In this document: piece by piece, positions 16,298 to 17,978 of the stretch
Layout: every line of letters starts with the position of its first letter
Numbering within the stretch: the first letter of the stretch is position 1
Source: UBA2040 sp002332715
GTDB taxonomy: Bacteria > Bacteroidota > Bacteroidia > Flavobacteriales_D > Crocinitomicaceae
NCBI GenBank assembly: GCA_029242295.1
Contig: JAQWUF010000140.1
Location: forward strand, 1 to 17,978
Length of the DNA: 17,978 bases
Reading direction: 5' to 3'
Notes under the pieces: generated by a model
Databases searched by the model: none
The model's input: the letters and a program-made list of their open reading frames with translations, nothing else
Told to the model about the DNA's origin: nothing
Translations under genes and position numbers: made by a program

Positions 16298-16327
16298 AAG
16301 AACCAAGAGTTACGCTTTAACGTTCTT
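16298..16327. repeat. Inverted repeat 2 ahead of ffh, a bulged two-part stem
   Basis: AAGAAC (16298-16303) pairs with GTTCTT (16322-16327), and GTTA (16309-16312) pairs with TAAC (16318-16321), around the loop CGCTT. Five unpaired bases (16304-16308) form a bulge on the left side only. Confidence 0.55.
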
Positions 16328-16345
16328 CTAAAGCCATGACTTTTG

Positions 16346-16371
16346 GTTACTTTTCGTCAAGGAAAAGTGAC
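16346..16371. repeat. Inverted repeat 3 ahead of ffh
   Basis: Arms GTTACTTTTC (16346-16355) and GAAAAGTGAC (16362-16371) pair at 9 of 10 positions, or at all ten if the G-T pair is counted, around a 6-base loop. Similar TTTTGGTTACTTTT palindromes occur between genes in many Bacteroidota and are often mis-called as small proteins. Confidence 0.65.
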
Positions 16372-16553
16372 TTGAGAGATTTTAAATTGGTCCATATTCG
16401 TTTTGATCAAAGAAACATATGTTTTACTAGCCATCAAATACTTCGCTTTCAAAGGACAGAATTATTAAGTTCTTTTGTCCAACCCTACTATTTACAAATA
16501 AAACTCCATCAGATTTATAGTCTAAAAACCTCGCCTTTCTCGCTGAAAATAGC

Positions 16554-16561
16554 TAAATTTG
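16554..16561 (+). promoter_or_regulatory. Candidate -7 element of the ffh promoter
   Basis: TAAATTTG, an exact match to TAnnTTTG, 21 bases before the ATG at 16583. No good TTG or TTTG lies at the expected distance upstream. Transcription from it would start downstream of the TTG at 16559, which rules out that codon as the translation start. Confidence 0.5.
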
Positions 16562-16582
16562 CGATCGAAAAAAGTTATACCC

Positions 16583-17929
16583 ATGTTTGAAAATTTAACG
16601 GAGAAATTCGAAAGAGCGTTTAAAGTCCTAAAAGGTAACGGTCAGATATCTGAAATCAATGTCGCTGAAACCTTGAAAGAGGTGCGTCGTGCGCTATTGG
16701 ATGCCGATGTCAATTTTAATACTGCCAAAGAATTCACCAATACCGTTAAGGAAAAAGCACTGGGAAGAGATGTACTTACATCGATTTCACCAGGACAATT
16801 GATGACGAAAATTTGTCATGAAGAATTGACCATATTGATGGGTGGAAACGAAGTGGAAATCAATGTCAAAGGCGCTCCAGCAATTGTTTTAATGTCAGGT
16901 CTTCAAGGTTCTGGTAAGACGACGTTCTCTGGTAAATTGTCGAACTATTTAAAAACGAAAAAAGGTAAGAATCCTTTATTGGTGGCTTGTGATGTGTATC
17001 GTCCGGCAGCGATTGACCAATTGCACGTATTAGGAGAACAATTGGGCGTAGAGGTATTCTCCAATAAAGAAGAAAAAAACCCGGTTGCCATTGCGACAGC
17101 TGCTGTTCAACATGCGAAAACTAAAGGATTTAATGTAGTAATCGTCGATACGGCGGGACGTTTGGCGATCGATGAAAAAATGATGGCTGAAATTGCTGCC
17201 GTTAAAAAGGCAATTCAACCGACTGAAACCTTGTTTGTGGTCGATTCCATGACGGGGCAAGATGCCGTCAATACCGCAAAAGCGTTCAACGAAATCATTG
17301 ATTTTGACGGAGTTGTACTAACGAAACTAGACGGTGATACAAGGGGAGGAGCTGCTCTTTCAATTAAGGCGGTTGTCAATAAACCAATCAAGTTCGTCGG
17401 AACGGGTGAGAAAATGGATGCTTTGGATGTTTTCTATCCAACTCGTATGGCAGATCGTATTCTCGGAATGGGAGATGTTGTATCCTTAGTAGAGAAAGCG
17501 CAAGAACAATTCGACGAGGTAGAAGCGAAAAAACTTCAACGTAAAATTCAAAAAGATACGTTCGATTTCAATGATTTCTTATCCCAAATTCAGCAAGTGA
17601 AGAAAATGGGGAACATGAAAGATTTGATGGGCATGATTCCGGGCGTTGGTAAAGCGATGAAGGATGTGGAAATTGAAGACGATGCCTTTAAACACGTGGA
17701 AGCTATCATCTACTCCATGACGCCAGGGGAAAGAGCAAACCCACAAATCATTAACGGAAATAGAAAAAATAGACTAGCGAAAGGTTCAGGAACGAACATC
17801 CAAGAAGTCAACAAGCTCATCAAACAATTCGAAGACACGAAGAAAATGATGAAGATGATGAGCAATCCCAAAAATATGATGGGAATGATGAAGAAGATGA
17901 AGGGAATGGGCGGAATGCCCGGTATGTAG
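16583..17929 (+). CDS. ffh: Signal recognition particle GTPase Ffh (SRP54)
   Basis: A 448-residue cytoplasmic GTPase. With 4.5S RNA it binds signal sequences of inner-membrane and some exported proteins as they leave the ribosome, and delivers them to FtsY and SecYEG. In order: the helical N domain (MFENLTEKFERAFKVLKG onward), P-loop GLQGSGKTT (106-114), DVYRPAAIDQL (137-147), DTAGRL (189-194), TKLDGDTRGGAALS (247-260) and GTGEK (273-277). Then comes the M domain with MGMIPG (349-354), the RNA-binding signature around ERANPQIINGNRKNRLAKGSG (383-403) and a Met-rich tail (421-448) that forms the signal-peptide groove. I chose the ATG at 16583 because it gives the normal family N-terminus; an in-frame TTG at 16559 lies in the promoter. 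4.5S RNA was not found in the window. Confidence 0.97.
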   Translation: MFENLTEKFERAFKVLKGNGQISEINVAETLKEVRRALLDADVNFNTAKEFTNTVKEKALGRDVLTSISPGQLMTKICHEELTILMGGNEVEINVKGAPAIVLMSGLQGSGKTTFSGKLSNYLKTKKGKNPLLVACDVYRPAAIDQLHVLGEQLGVEVFSNKEEKNPVAIATAAVQHAKTKGFNVVIVDTAGRLAIDEKMMAEIAAVKKAIQPTETLFVVDSMTGQDAVNTAKAFNEIIDFDGVVLTKLDGDTRGGAALSIKAVVNKPIKFVGTGEKMDALDVFYPTRMADRILGMGDVVSLVEKAQEQFDEVEAKKLQRKIQKDTFDFNDFLSQIQQVKKMGNMKDLMGMIPGVGKAMKDVEIEDDAFKHVEAIIYSMTPGERANPQIINGNRKNRLAKGSGTNIQEVNKLIKQFEDTKKMMKMMSNPKNMMGMMKKMKGMGGMPGM

Positions 17930-17978
17930 GAGGATCGCTGCACTGATCGAACATAGAACATTCGCGGGCTCACTGATG

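Larger units (their letters stand above)
16120..16582 (+). other. 463-base non-coding gap between nhaC and ffh
   Basis: No frame here looks like a real protein. The first 80 bases show nothing. From about 16200 to 16371 there is a compact, structure-rich stretch containing three inverted repeats in a row, listed separately. From 16372 to 16553 it is AT-rich without a clear motif, and a TAnnTTTG box (16554-16561) precedes ffh. No terminator for nhaC is obvious. The 16200-16371 part has the look of a dispersed intergenic repeat of Bacteroidota genomes, which I cannot confirm from one copy. Confidence 0.6.

Noticed and set aside
16559..16582. Upstream TTG start adding eight residues to Ffh
   Set aside because: The extra residues are not part of Ffh, and the TTG overlaps a TAAATTTG promoter box.
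16336..16590. 84-codon plus-strand frame ahead of ffh
   Set aside because: It starts inside a palindromic repeat, shows no conserved feature and runs past the ffh start. Such frames over this type of repeat are commonly spurious.

Overview
The window is AT-rich, gene-dense DNA from a member of the Bacteroidota, most likely order Flavobacteriales and possibly near Fluviicola/Crocinitomicaceae. This rests on a type IX secretion (T9SS) C-terminal sorting domain, a DUF3822 gene next to rsmD, several good matches to the Bacteroidota promoter (TTTG or TTG, a 17-19 base spacer, then TAnnTTTG), and the general lack of Shine-Dalgarno sequences before start codons. The family placement is inference. 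No tRNA, rRNA, CRISPR array, insertion sequence or phage gene was seen, and most of the window is chromosomal core.

Layout, left to right. Minus strand 1-2324: the 5' part of typA, preceded by a DEAD-box RNA helicase with a DbpA-type RNA-binding domain and a long Arg/Gly repeat tail; the two are 22 bases apart and are probably co-transcribed. Plus strand 2498-3037: a minimal six-helix rhomboid protease. Minus strand 7232-3055: a tight five-gene unit behind one very good promoter. In order of transcription it encodes a membrane protein with a pseudopilin-like segment, a DUF3822 protein, RsmD (16S rRNA methyltransferase), CoaD (coenzyme A synthesis) and a secreted TlpA-like protein that has lost its CXXC motif. 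Plus strand 7353-8804: a RecD2/PIF1-like superfamily 1 DNA helicase. Minus strand 11056-8801: a 751-residue secreted protein I do not recognise.

Minus strand 12203-11169 is a decayed T9SS cargo gene: the frame runs from a recognisable signal peptide to the sorting domain, but it has no ATG and carries an in-frame TAA. It still has a promoter-like -10 box and a clean terminator. On the plus strand follow an RND/MMPL-type exporter (12334-14610), an NhaC-type Na+/H+ antiporter (14674-16119), a 463-base non-coding gap containing three consecutive inverted repeats, and ffh, the signal recognition particle GTPase (16583-17929).

Functionally, the window mixes ribosome and RNA maintenance (typA, DEAD-box helicase, rsmD), protein export and envelope work (ffh, rhomboid, RND exporter, secreted proteins), ion balance (nhaC) and DNA repair (RecD-like helicase). 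I found no complete novel defence or mobile system. The most interesting leads are the pseudopilin-like/DUF3822 pair fused by translational coupling to rsmD-coaD, the redox-dead TlpA-like protein, the broken T9SS gene, and the structured repeat region ahead of ffh.
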